Origin: Gammaproteobacteria bacterium
GTDB taxonomy: Bacteria; Pseudomonadota; Gammaproteobacteria; HK1
Assembly (NCBI GenBank): GCA_022824305.1
Contig: JAJEAD010000060.1
Coordinates: forward strand, 1-42,601
DNA: 42,601 nucleotides
Direction of reading: 5' to 3'
In this document: piece after piece, positions 8,389 to 16,375 of the stretch
How positions within the stretch are numbered: the first letter of the stretch is position 1
How the letters are laid out: every line of letters begins with the position of its first letter
Made by a program: the position numbers and the translations under genes
The notes under the pieces: generated by a model
The model's input: only the letters and a program-made list of their open reading frames with translations
The model's database searches: none
Told to the model about the DNA's origin: nothing

Positions 8389-9126
8389 ATGAAGCGTCCC
8401 GCCGTATCCCGCCCGGCGGCGCCTCCCCGCCCGGCCGCGTTCGACTACCCCGACTCGGATGGGCAGCCGATCGCTGAGACCGACTTCCAGCGTAAAGCGC
8501 TGTGGTACGCCAACGATGTCCTGGCCCGACGCTACCGGGACCACCCCGACGTCTACGTCTCGGCGAACCTCTTCGTGTACTACGAGGAGGGCGATCCGCG
8601 TGCGGTGGTGGCCCCGGATGTGTTCGTGGTCCTGGGGGTGGCAGGCCACGACCGGCGCACCTACAAGGTGTGGGAGGAAGGCAAGGGGCCGGATTTCGTG
8701 CTGGAGGTCACCTCGCGCAGCACCCGCGCGACGGACCAGGGTTCGAAGCGGCGAGTGTACGCGAAGCTCGGGGTGAGCGAGTACTGGCGCTTCGACCCCA
8801 CCGGGGACTACCTCGACCCGCCGCTCGTGGGAGAGCGGCTGGAGGGAGATCGCTACGTGCGCTTGCCGCTCGACTCGTCGCGGGAAGGCTCGTTGGCCGG
8901 CCGCAGCACGGTGCTGGGGTTGGACCTGACCGTCGCGCAGGGACGCCTTCGCTTTCGCGACTCGGCGACGGGCGAGGCTCTGCCGGCATCCGACGAGCTC
9001 GAGCGGCGCGTGGTGCAGGAAACTCGGGCTCGCGAAGCGGCGGAGGCGCGCGCCGCCCGGATGGAAGCGCGCCTGCGGGCGTTGCAGGACCTTTCCTCCG
9101 ACCCGCCCGGACGGGCAATCGAATAG
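8389..9126 (+). CDS. Uma2-family (DUF820) protein
   Basis: A 245-residue member of the Uma2 family, which has a PD-(D/E)xK nuclease-like fold. The core is APDVFVVLGV, then PDFVLEVTSRST with K/R downstream (GSKRRVYAKLGVSEYWRFDP), which is the family's typical active-site layout. The last 45 residues form a charged Glu/Arg/Ala coiled coil. The ATG at 8389 follows GGAAGG with normal spacing; the longer frame upstream is proline-rich and has no ribosome site. Uma2 proteins are abundant in cyanobacteria and some proteobacteria, and their biological role is not settled. It stands alone here. A second Uma2 gene is at 35109-36092. Confidence 0.8.
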   Translation: MKRPAVSRPAAPPRPAAFDYPDSDGQPIAETDFQRKALWYANDVLARRYRDHPDVYVSANLFVYYEEGDPRAVVAPDVFVVLGVAGHDRRTYKVWEEGKGPDFVLEVTSRSTRATDQGSKRRVYAKLGVSEYWRFDPTGDYLDPPLVGERLEGDRYVRLPLDSSREGSLAGRSTVLGLDLTVAQGRLRFRDSATGEALPASDELERRVVQETRAREAAEARAARMEARLRALQDLSSDPPGRAIE

Positions 9127-9199
9127 GCGCCGGACGCGCGAGCAACACCGCCGCGCTGAACCCGAAGTGCGCAATCCAGTGGCGGCCAGGTCCGGTGCC

Positions 9200-9553
9200 G
9201 TGACGCTGTATCGCCGTGCTCGCGCTGACGAGCAGCTCGTCCTGGCCGCTCATTCACTGGTGGAGACCTATGTGGTACTGCCATGATTGCCCGCGCCGAA
9301 CCGATTGCGGGTCGCAGACGCCATCGCCCTCCTGGAAGCGAACTGAAGCGGCACGCCGGTCGTGCATCTCACGGCAAGCGAAACCTGGGACGCGCTGCAC
9401 GAGGCGAAGCGGCACGAGGTGATCGGCGGCCAGATGTACGACGCGCTCATCGCCGTATCGGCAATGAAAGACGGGGCATCGACGATCGTTACGTGGAACG
9501 TTCGCGACTTTGCCGCATTTTCCCCGGAGATCAGCGCGCAGGCGCTTCCATGA
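9200..9553 (+). pseudogene. Decayed PIN-domain (VapC-like) toxin
   Basis: The pieces of a PIN ribonuclease are readable but interrupted. From 9200 one frame gives LYRRARADEQLVLAAHSLVETY, then a TGA. It continues LPAPNRLRVADAIALLEAN to another TGA. A second frame from 9362 gives HLTASETWDAL and the C-terminal core GQMYDALIAVSAM and IVTWNVRDF. The N-terminal part with the first catalytic Asp is missing, and there are two stops and at least one frameshift. No antitoxin gene is visible upstream. This is a dead toxin of a former toxin-antitoxin pair. Confidence 0.72.
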
Positions 9554-9607
9554 TCGACGGCTGTCGTTCCGGAGCGATGGTGCTCACCTGTCGAGATTCC
9601 CTCGTCT

Positions 9608-11662
9608 CTACCCCGCTCTCGCCACGTCGCAGAATGCCTCGTTGCAGCAGGCGCCGTCCTCGATGTCCGTTCGGATATCGGCGTCGAGGAGCGCGTTGAC
9701 GGTCTGTCCCGTCGGGCTCGCCGAGAGCCAGACGCCCTTGGGGGTGTAGAGGACGCCCGGCAGCACCGCATCGGTGATCCGCGCCACCAGGTGGGTTTCG
9801 CCGCGGTCATTGAAGACCCTGAGCAGGTCGCCGTCGGATATGCCCCGGGGCTCGGCGTCCGCCGGGTTGATCTCGACCTCTTCGCGTTCCCGGGACAGCG
9901 CGCAGTGGCCGAAGGTCGCATTGATCCGTCTCGACGACGAAGGCGAAACGATGGTGAACGGGTACGCCCGCTCGACCGCTTCGTAGCGCGGCAGTCCGTA
10001 ACCGAAGCGCTCCTCGAGGTCGCGGCTGAACAGCTCGATCCTCCCCGAACCGGTCGCGGGCTCGACCGTGTCGCACATGATCGGAGCGACTCCCTCGACG
10101 GTCGTCATGGCGAGGGACGAGCCGACGGGCAAGCCGCTCGGCCGATGGCCCCGCAGCCGGGAATCGTCGTCGAGGAACGCCGCGTCCATCAGCGCCGCGT
10201 CGGATTCGCGGAACATCGGGTCGTCGAAGCCGAAGCGGGCCGCGAGGCGCCGGAATATCTCCGTGTTCGGCAGCGACTCGCCGACACAGGAGATGACCGG
10301 CTCCGCTCGCTGCAGATGGCAGTGTCCGTAGGAGGCGTAGATGTCGGCATGCTCGAAATGGCTGGCGGCCGGGAGCACGACGTCGCAGTACTTCATCGAG
10401 TCCGTCATCACGACATCGGCCCCCGCGATGAATACGTCCTCCTGCGCGAGCGCCCGGCGCATGCGGTTCTGGTCGGGATGGGTGGCGACCGGGTTGTGGT
10501 TGTAGATGAAGACCGCCTTGATCGGCGGGTCCAGGGTCTCGTCCACCAGCAGGCGCGAGACGTCGACGATGTTGATCGTCCTCGTGCCGCCGGGAACGAG
10601 GTCCGGGCGCTGCAGGCGGGCGGCCGCCCTGGGAAAGGCGTGACCGGGCTTGGCGAACACGCCCGCGCCGAGCCGGCCGTGATTGCCGGTGAGGGCCTGG
10701 AGGGCCATCGCCGCACGCAGGCCCGAGCCACCGCTGCGCCCGCGCTCCATTCCGTTGCCGACCGACACCCCGACCGTCTTCGCATCGCCGTACCACTGCG
10801 CGAAGGTGTCGAAGATCGCGCGGCCGACACCGCAGATCCCGGCCACCATTTCGGGCGTGTACGCGCGCGCATGCGCCATGTAGGCCTCGTGGCCGTCGGC
10901 CCACCGCTCGATGAAGGCGCGGTCGTGGGCGCCGCGGCGCTCGAGCTCCGCCGCCATCGCCAGGGCGAGCACGACGTCGGTGCCCGGCCGGATCTGGATG
11001 AAGAGATCGGCCTGCTCGGCGATGCGCGTGCGCTTCGGGTCGATGACGACCAAGCGGGCGCCGCCGGTCCGGCGTGCCGCCTTGATCTCACGCGCGAGAT
11101 GCAGGTTGGACACGGTGACGTTGTTGCTCCACACGACGATGAGGTCCGAGTGACGCATCTGCTCCGGAGGCATGCCGGGTGCGGCTCCGTAGAGACTCGC
11201 GTAGGCGGAACCCCGCACGATTCCGCACAACTGCCCGCGCGCGAGCAGCGAGGCTCCCAGGCGGTGAAAGAAGCGGCGATCCATGGAGCCTCCGGCGAGC
11301 TCGCCGTGCGGCCCGGCGTAGTTCAGCGGCAGCACCGTCTGCGGACCGTGGCGCGCGATCGCGCCGGAAATGCCGGCGTGGACGAGGTCCAGAGCTTCGC
11401 TCCAGGAGATGGGCGCAAACGCACCTTCACCGCGCTGGCCCGTGCGCTTGAGCGGGCGAGTAAGCCGCGCGGACCCGTGCACGAACTCCGGGTAGGAGCG
11501 TGCGACCTTGTTGCAGATCACGCCGGCCGTGTAGGGGTTGGCCTTCGAGCCCCGCACGTCGAGGATGCGGACCCCGTCCGTCCGCACCGCCAGGCTGCAG
11601 GTATCCGGGCAGTCCAGCGGGCAGACGCTGGGCCGTGTCTCGCCGGCACCGGTAGCGATCAT
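9608..11662 (-). CDS. Molybdopterin-dependent oxidoreductase, Fe4S4 type
   Basis: A 684-residue member of the DMSO-reductase/formate-dehydrogenase superfamily. The N-terminal Fe4S4 site is Cys14, Cys18, Cys22 and Cys50 (CPLDCPDTC, then GVICNK). The molybdopterin core follows (IDPKRTRIAEQADLFIQIRPG, GNGMERG, ALTGNHGRLGAG, IYNHNPVATHPD, DVVLPAASHFEHAD). A C-terminal dinucleotide-binding domain contains INPADAEPRGISDGD. There is no twin-arginine signal, so it is probably cytoplasmic. I start it at 11662 because AAGGAG lies eight bases upstream; the longer frame lacks this. The substrate is not readable. It diverges from a MocR regulator. No electron-transfer subunit is encoded next to it. Confidence 0.88.
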   Translation of the reverse strand: MIATGAGETRPSVCPLDCPDTCSLAVRTDGVRILDVRGSKANPYTAGVICNKVARSYPEFVHGSARLTRPLKRTGQRGEGAFAPISWSEALDLVHAGISGAIARHGPQTVLPLNYAGPHGELAGGSMDRRFFHRLGASLLARGQLCGIVRGSAYASLYGAAPGMPPEQMRHSDLIVVWSNNVTVSNLHLAREIKAARRTGGARLVVIDPKRTRIAEQADLFIQIRPGTDVVLALAMAAELERRGAHDRAFIERWADGHEAYMAHARAYTPEMVAGICGVGRAIFDTFAQWYGDAKTVGVSVGNGMERGRSGGSGLRAAMALQALTGNHGRLGAGVFAKPGHAFPRAAARLQRPDLVPGGTRTINIVDVSRLLVDETLDPPIKAVFIYNHNPVATHPDQNRMRRALAQEDVFIAGADVVMTDSMKYCDVVLPAASHFEHADIYASYGHCHLQRAEPVISCVGESLPNTEIFRRLAARFGFDDPMFRESDAALMDAAFLDDDSRLRGHRPSGLPVGSSLAMTTVEGVAPIMCDTVEPATGSGRIELFSRDLEERFGYGLPRYEAVERAYPFTIVSPSSSRRINATFGHCALSREREEVEINPADAEPRGISDGDLLRVFNDRGETHLVARITDAVLPGVLYTPKGVWLSASPTGQTVNALLDADIRTDIEDGACCNEAFCDVARAG

Positions 11663-11963
11663 GATTCCATCTCCTTGACGACACCGCCCGGCCTCGGGCA
11701 TTCGTTCACAAGCGACCCGGCGCACGGCTCGGGCGCCGAGGACATGCGCCGCATCGCCCCGCCTCGGTGGAGCGCATGGCGCTCAGGAATGGACCGGAAC
11801 CCGGCGAGGGGCCTCTCGGGACGACAGCCCCCGCGCGATCCCTTCATTCGGAACATCGTGAGCCTCGCGGCGTTGCAGTGTTGCGGCGCATTCAGGGTCC
11901 GGGCAAAGTGGCATAAAGAAAAGATCCAATATTGAATTTTTCGTAGAACCATTGGAGCACGTC
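11663..11963. promoter_or_regulatory. Divergent promoter region, Mo-oxidoreductase / MocR
   Basis: About 300 bp between divergent starts. The 50 bp next to the MocR gene are clearly AT-rich and contain CCAATATTGA around an 8-bp palindrome CAATATTG (11927-11934). TCCAATATT also occurs upstream of the module 1 operon. MocR proteins usually bind sites between themselves and a divergent or adjacent target, so this is the likely operator zone. No clear -35/-10 pair. Confidence 0.45.
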
Positions 11964-13559
11964 GTGAGAGAGCTTCATCTTCTGCCGCCGGGTGTCAATG
12001 CCGAGCGCAGTTCCGGCGTACCGCTCCATCGACAGATCTACGACGGCCTGCGCTCGGCGATTCTCGATGGCCGTCTTGAGCCCGGCACGCGACTTCCTTC
12101 GACCCGTGCGTTCGCGCTGGAACTCGGCGTTGCACGAAACACGGTGATAGCGGTATTCGAGCAGCTCGCCGCCGAGGGCTTTCTTCGCCCCCGGGTCGGC
12201 GACGGCACTCGGGTCGCCGACATCGAGCCCGAGCTGCTGCCCCGGCCGGCGCGGAAGGCCCCGTTGAGTCCCCGCATCCGTCGCCGGAGCGCATCCGGAA
12301 GCGCCGTTTCGCCCCTCTCGGTGCGCGGGAAGGCGATTGTCGGGGTGGGTCGAGGTGCGCCGGGGCCCGGGGAACGTGCATTCCAACCGGGGTTGCCGGA
12401 CATTGCCGCCTTTCCGCATCGCACCTGGGCCCGCATCCTGGCCCGTCATGCGCGCACCCCGGAGCGCGCGCGGCTCGGCTACGACGATGCCGCGGGCGAC
12501 CCGCGACTGCGCGCGGCGATCGCCGCGTACGTCACGGCGGCGCGTGGAGTCAGGTGTTCACCGGATCGGGTCGTCGCGGTAGCGGGCGCCCAGGCCGCGC
12601 TCGACCTCTGCGTCCGCCTGCTGCTCGACCCGGGAGATCCGGCGTGGATCGAGGAGCCGGGATATGCCGGCGCGCGGGCCGCTCTGCTCGGCGCGGGCGC
12701 TCGCATCGAGCCCGTTCCGGTCGACTCGGAAGGGCTCGACGTCGCCGCGGGCGAGGCACGGTGTCCCGGCGCCCGGCTCGCCTACATCACCCCTTCGTGC
12801 CAGTTCCCGCTCGGCGTGACGCTCTCGCTCGAGCGTCGCCTGCGACTGCTCGACTGGGCCGAACGCGCCGGCGCCTTCGTGATCGAGGACGACTACGACA
12901 GCGAGTACCGATACCGCGGGCGGCCGATCACCGCCGTGCAGGGCATCGACACCAACGACCGGGTCGCCTACGTGGGCACCTTCGCGAAGACGATGTTTCC
13001 CGCGCTGCGGGTCGGTTACGTGATCGCGCCCGAGGGGCTGGAGACGGCCTTCGCCCGGGCGGTGAGAAACACCGGCCACTCCGTGCCTCAGCCGGTGCAG
13101 GGGGCGCTCGCCGAATTCATCGATGCCGGCCACTACGGAAGGCATGTGCGCCGGATGCGCGCGCTCTACGCGCGGCGCCGGGCACGCCTCTTCGCGCTGG
13201 CCCGGGAACACCTGTCCGATGTGCTGGAGCTCATCCCCTGCGAAGCCGGCATGCAGGTCGCCGGCTGGCTCGCCAACGACCTGGACGACCGCGCGCTTGC
13301 CGCGGCCGGTGCACGGGCGGGACTCGCCCTGGCGCCGCTGTCCGCCTGCTGGACGGGTCCCGGCGCGCGTGCGGGCCTGCACCTTGGCTATGCGGGAGTG
13401 TCCGAGGACGCCCTCGGACACGCGGTGCCGAAGCTCGCCCGCATCATCGCCCGGTGCCGGTCCACCGGTCCCGAGAGCCCGTGCATCAGCGCCGGACAAG
13501 TGAGAACATGCCATTCTGACGGCGGAACCGAAGCCTCGGCACCGGAGCGCGTGACATGA
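11964..13559 (+). CDS. MocR/PdxR-type GntR regulator with aminotransferase domain
   Basis: A 531-residue regulator. The N-terminal GntR winged helix (about 15-85) contains PLHRQIYDGLRSAI and LPSTRAFALELGVARNTV. A fold-type I PLP aminotransferase-like domain (about 130-500) contains YITPSCQFPLG and EDDYDSEYRY. The PLP-binding lysine is Lys342 in GTFAKTMFPALR. In this class the PLP domain acts as effector sensor, often for PLP itself, GABA, taurine or other amines. I prefer the GTG at 11964, which has GGAG six bases before it, over the TTG at 11952. The stop overlaps the next start by 4 nt (ATGA), so the regulator and the DUF1989-GcvT fusion are translated together. An amine or amino-acid signal is likely but unknown. 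Confidence 0.9.
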   Translation: MRELHLLPPGVNAERSSGVPLHRQIYDGLRSAILDGRLEPGTRLPSTRAFALELGVARNTVIAVFEQLAAEGFLRPRVGDGTRVADIEPELLPRPARKAPLSPRIRRRSASGSAVSPLSVRGKAIVGVGRGAPGPGERAFQPGLPDIAAFPHRTWARILARHARTPERARLGYDDAAGDPRLRAAIAAYVTAARGVRCSPDRVVAVAGAQAALDLCVRLLLDPGDPAWIEEPGYAGARAALLGAGARIEPVPVDSEGLDVAAGEARCPGARLAYITPSCQFPLGVTLSLERRLRLLDWAERAGAFVIEDDYDSEYRYRGRPITAVQGIDTNDRVAYVGTFAKTMFPALRVGYVIAPEGLETAFARAVRNTGHSVPQPVQGALAEFIDAGHYGRHVRRMRALYARRRARLFALAREHLSDVLELIPCEAGMQVAGWLANDLDDRALAAAGARAGLALAPLSACWTGPGARAGLHLGYAGVSEDALGHAVPKLARIIARCRSTGPESPCISAGQVRTCHSDGGTEASAPERVT

Positions 13560-15895
13560 GCCCACCGAGCCCGCGAGTACTGGAACCCGGACTGCGGCGC
13601 CTCCCGCCCGGAACCGAGCGATACGTGGTCCGCGGAGGCGGCGCCACCGTGGTGCCCTTGCGCGCCGGCGACCGCCTCGAAGTCCTGGATCCGGAAGGGC
13701 GCCAGCGCGCCGAGCTGGTGGCCTTCGACGGCCGGGGCGGCGCGGATGTCGGCATCCTCGGGATGCGGGCGAGCGGCAAGGCCCGGGCGCTCGCCGCCAT
13801 GGTCGAGAGCGCGGACGAGGACGCGAGGCGGGTCGCGGCCAGCCTTCGATCGCGCGGTCTCGCGCTGGCGGGAGCGAAAGGCGCCCACCTCTTCGCTCCC
13901 GACTCCGCGCCCGGGGAACGGCAGACCTTCACCGCGCAATGCGACGGGGTGGTGTTCCTGGCCGCGCCGGGCGGGCCGATGCGAGTCGACGCCCAGGATC
14001 CGCCCACCGATCTCACGCTCTTCGTGCACCGGGCAACGCCCCCGGAAGAAGGGGAGGCGCCGCCGCTCCCGGAACCCCTGGCCGCGCTCCGCCACGAGGT
14101 GCACATCGAGGCGGGACGGGCACTCACCTACGAGGTGAAGGCCGGCGAGTTCATCCAGATCATCGATGTCGAAGGCCGGGAGTGCTCCGACTTCCAGGCC
14201 TTCGCCGTCGCTCCGCTCGAACGCGGGGTGGAGCGCTGCATCGACGCCACCGTCACCCGTACCCTGATGGGCGCCGCGTACCCGGGTCCCGGACTGCTCT
14301 CCAAGTACTACGACGTCGACATGCAGCCGCTCGTGGAAGTGGTGCGGGACACCGTCGGGCGTCACGACACCTTCGGCGTCGCCTGCAGCGCGAAGTACTA
14401 CGATGACCTCGGCTACCCCGGCCACGTGAACTGCTCCGACAACTTCAGCCGCGCGCTCGGCCCCTACGGGGTGGGTGCCCGGCGGGGCTGGATGGCTGCG
14501 AACTTCTTCTACAACACCAATTTCGACGACGACAACCAGCTCTACCTGGACGAGCCCTGGTCGCGCCCCGGGGACTACGTGCTGCTCCGGGCGCTCACCG
14601 ACCTCGTATGCGTGTCCTCGGCCTGCCCCGACGACATCGACGCCGCGAACGCCTGGAACCCCACCGACATCCACGTGCGCGTGTATCCGGAGAAGAACAC
14701 CTTCAGCAAGGCGACTGCATTCAGAATGAGCACCGATGCCGAGCCCCGCCTGACCCGCGAGACGGGTTTCCACCCGCGCACCTCCGCGCTCACCCGCAAC
14801 TTCGCCGAGTACCGCGGCTTCTGGCTGCCGAGCCACTTCAACAACCACGGTGCGGTCCGCGAGTACTGGGCCTGCCGGGAACGGGCGGTGATGATGGACC
14901 TCTCGGCGCTGCGCAAGTTCGAGGTCCTCGGGCCCGACGCGGAAGCGCTCCTGCAGACCACCTTCACCCGCAACGTGCGGCGCATCGCGGTCGGACAGGT
15001 CTCCTACGGGGCGCTCTGCTACGAGAGCGGCGGGATGATCGACGACGCCACCGTCTTCCGCCTCGGGGCCGACAACTTCCGCCTCGTGGGCGGCGACGAC
15101 TACTGCGGCATCTGGCTGCGCGAGCAGGCGAAGCGCCGGGGATTGCGCGCGTGGGTGAAGTCCTCGACGGACCAGCTCCACAACGTCTCCGTGCAGGGGC
15201 CGGAGAGCAGGCGCATCCTCTCGCAGGTGGTCTGGACGCCCCCCGCGCAGCCATCCATCGAGGAGCTCGGCTGGTTCCGCTTCCTGATCGGGCGCGTCGG
15301 CGGCTTCGACGGCGTGCCGCTCGTCGTCTCCCGCACCGGCTACACCGGCGAGCTCGGCTACGAGGTGTGGTGCCACCCGAGCGACGCCCCCGCGGTGTGG
15401 GACGCGGTATGGGAGGCGGGCGAGCCTCGCGGCCTCTGCCCCATGGGCCTGGACGCGCTGGACATGCTGCGCATAGAGGCGGGCCTCATCTTCGGAGGCT
15501 ACGAGTTCAGCGACCAGACCGATCCCTTCGAGGCGGGCATCGGCTTCGCGGTCGCGCTGAAATCCAAGAACGAGGATTTCGTCGGCCGCGCCGCGCTCGA
15601 GCGGCGCAAGGCCGCGCCTCAGCGCAAGCTGGTGGGCCTCGAGCTCGCGGGCGAGGAAGCGGCCGCGCACGGCGACTGCGTGCACGTCGGCCGCGCGCAG
15701 GTGGGCGAGGTCACCAGTGGCACGCGCTCGCCCCTCCTCGGAAAGAACATCGCCCTCGCCCGGCTGGTGGTCGAGTACGCCGAACCCGGCACCGAGGTCG
15801 AGGTGGGCAAGATCGACGGCCACCAGAAGCGCATCCCGGCCCGGGTCGTGTCCTTCCCCTTCTACGATCCGGAGAAGAAGCGGGTGCGGAGCTGA
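13556..15895 (+). CDS. DUF1989 / aminomethyltransferase (GcvT) fusion protein
   Basis: A 779-residue multidomain protein. Residues about 180-390 form a DUF1989 (urea-carboxylase-associated) domain: HIEAGRALTYEVKAGEFIQIIDVEG and SDFQAF, with conserved Cys and His. Residues about 405-690 form the folate-binding GcvT domain (EYRGFWLPSHF, MMDLSALRKFEVLGP, SRTGYTGELGYEVW, GLDALDMLRIEAGL). Residues 690-775 form the GcvT C-terminal barrel. The first 170 residues look like a second, degraded DUF1989 copy (RGGGATVVPLRAGDRLEVLD). GcvT relatives transfer one-carbon units from amines such as glycine, dimethylglycine and sarcosine to tetrahydrofolate, so a demethylation or deamination role is plausible. 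It is co-translated with the MocR regulator. No dehydrogenase domain is fused to it. Confidence 0.85.
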   Translation: MSPPSPRVLEPGLRRLPPGTERYVVRGGGATVVPLRAGDRLEVLDPEGRQRAELVAFDGRGGADVGILGMRASGKARALAAMVESADEDARRVAASLRSRGLALAGAKGAHLFAPDSAPGERQTFTAQCDGVVFLAAPGGPMRVDAQDPPTDLTLFVHRATPPEEGEAPPLPEPLAALRHEVHIEAGRALTYEVKAGEFIQIIDVEGRECSDFQAFAVAPLERGVERCIDATVTRTLMGAAYPGPGLLSKYYDVDMQPLVEVVRDTVGRHDTFGVACSAKYYDDLGYPGHVNCSDNFSRALGPYGVGARRGWMAANFFYNTNFDDDNQLYLDEPWSRPGDYVLLRALTDLVCVSSACPDDIDAANAWNPTDIHVRVYPEKNTFSKATAFRMSTDAEPRLTRETGFHPRTSALTRNFAEYRGFWLPSHFNNHGAVREYWACRERAVMMDLSALRKFEVLGPDAEALLQTTFTRNVRRIAVGQVSYGALCYESGGMIDDATVFRLGADNFRLVGGDDYCGIWLREQAKRRGLRAWVKSSTDQLHNVSVQGPESRRILSQVVWTPPAQPSIEELGWFRFLIGRVGGFDGVPLVVSRTGYTGELGYEVWCHPSDAPAVWDAVWEAGEPRGLCPMGLDALDMLRIEAGLIFGGYEFSDQTDPFEAGIGFAVALKSKNEDFVGRAALERRKAAPQRKLVGLELAGEEAAAHGDCVHVGRAQVGEVTSGTRSPLLGKNIALARLVVEYAEPGTEVEVGKIDGHQKRIPARVVSFPFYDPEKKRVRS

Positions 15896-15917
15896 GCGCT
15901 CCGCGCAAGCGGACGCC

Positions 15918-15933
15918 GCCGCCGAAGGGCGGC
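15918..15933 (+). terminator. Possible hairpin after the DUF1989-GcvT gene
   Basis: GCCGCC-GAAG-GGCGGC, a 6-bp stem with a four-base loop, 23 bases after the stop. No T-run follows, so it is at best a weak or Rho-assisted terminator. Confidence 0.3.
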
Positions 15934-16291
15934 CGGGGTCGCAGTGGGGAAGGCGGAGTGGAAGCGTGCGCTCCCTCCGGGTCCGCGACAAACTGCATTC
16001 AGCCCGTTGACCTAACTACGTTCTAATCCTCTTGTCCAGCGCGGATACTGGATTTTCTACTGATTTTCTCTTGGTGCTTCCGGGCGGATCCTGGCTAGGT
16101 GATCCGTAAGCGTTTGCCCGTCCCGTGATGATGCGGACGGAAGGCAGCGGAGAACGCCCGTGGTGACTGGAAACCGGTCGGCTTTCGACCGCCGACGGCG
16201 TGCGTCAGCCGCAGGACTCCACGGCTTAGACAAATTGTTACGGTGATCCGCACCTTCGACAGGACGGGTGGCGTGTATCAACGCAGTCACG
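15934..16291. other. Gene-free, less GC-rich stretch at the island's left edge
   Basis: No intact gene. Composition shifts to visibly more A/T (about 16010-16080, with runs such as ATTTTCTACTGATTTTCTC) relative to the dense GC-rich genes to the left. The three frames toward 16292 carry stops. It is probably eroded mobile DNA. Confidence 0.45.
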
Positions 16292-16321
16292 CACGGGTTC
16301 CGGTCGAGCTTCCGTGACTAA
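16292..16321 (+). pseudogene. Tiny tyrosine-recombinase remnant (HGFRSSFRD box)
   Basis: CAC GGG TTC CGG TCG AGC TTC CGT GAC followed by TAA encodes HGFRSSFRD. This is the box II segment around the conserved His-x-x-Arg of Arm-domain phage integrases. The upstream bases also read NAVT just before it, as in TVHGFRSSFRD of the family. The match is only nine residues but is exact to the same box in the integrase pseudogene at 20058-21160. It is too short to be sure. Confidence 0.45.
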
Positions 16322-16375
16322 GCGGCCGAGCAGACCCATACGCCACATGCGGTCACGCGGAGGCGACGTGCACCC

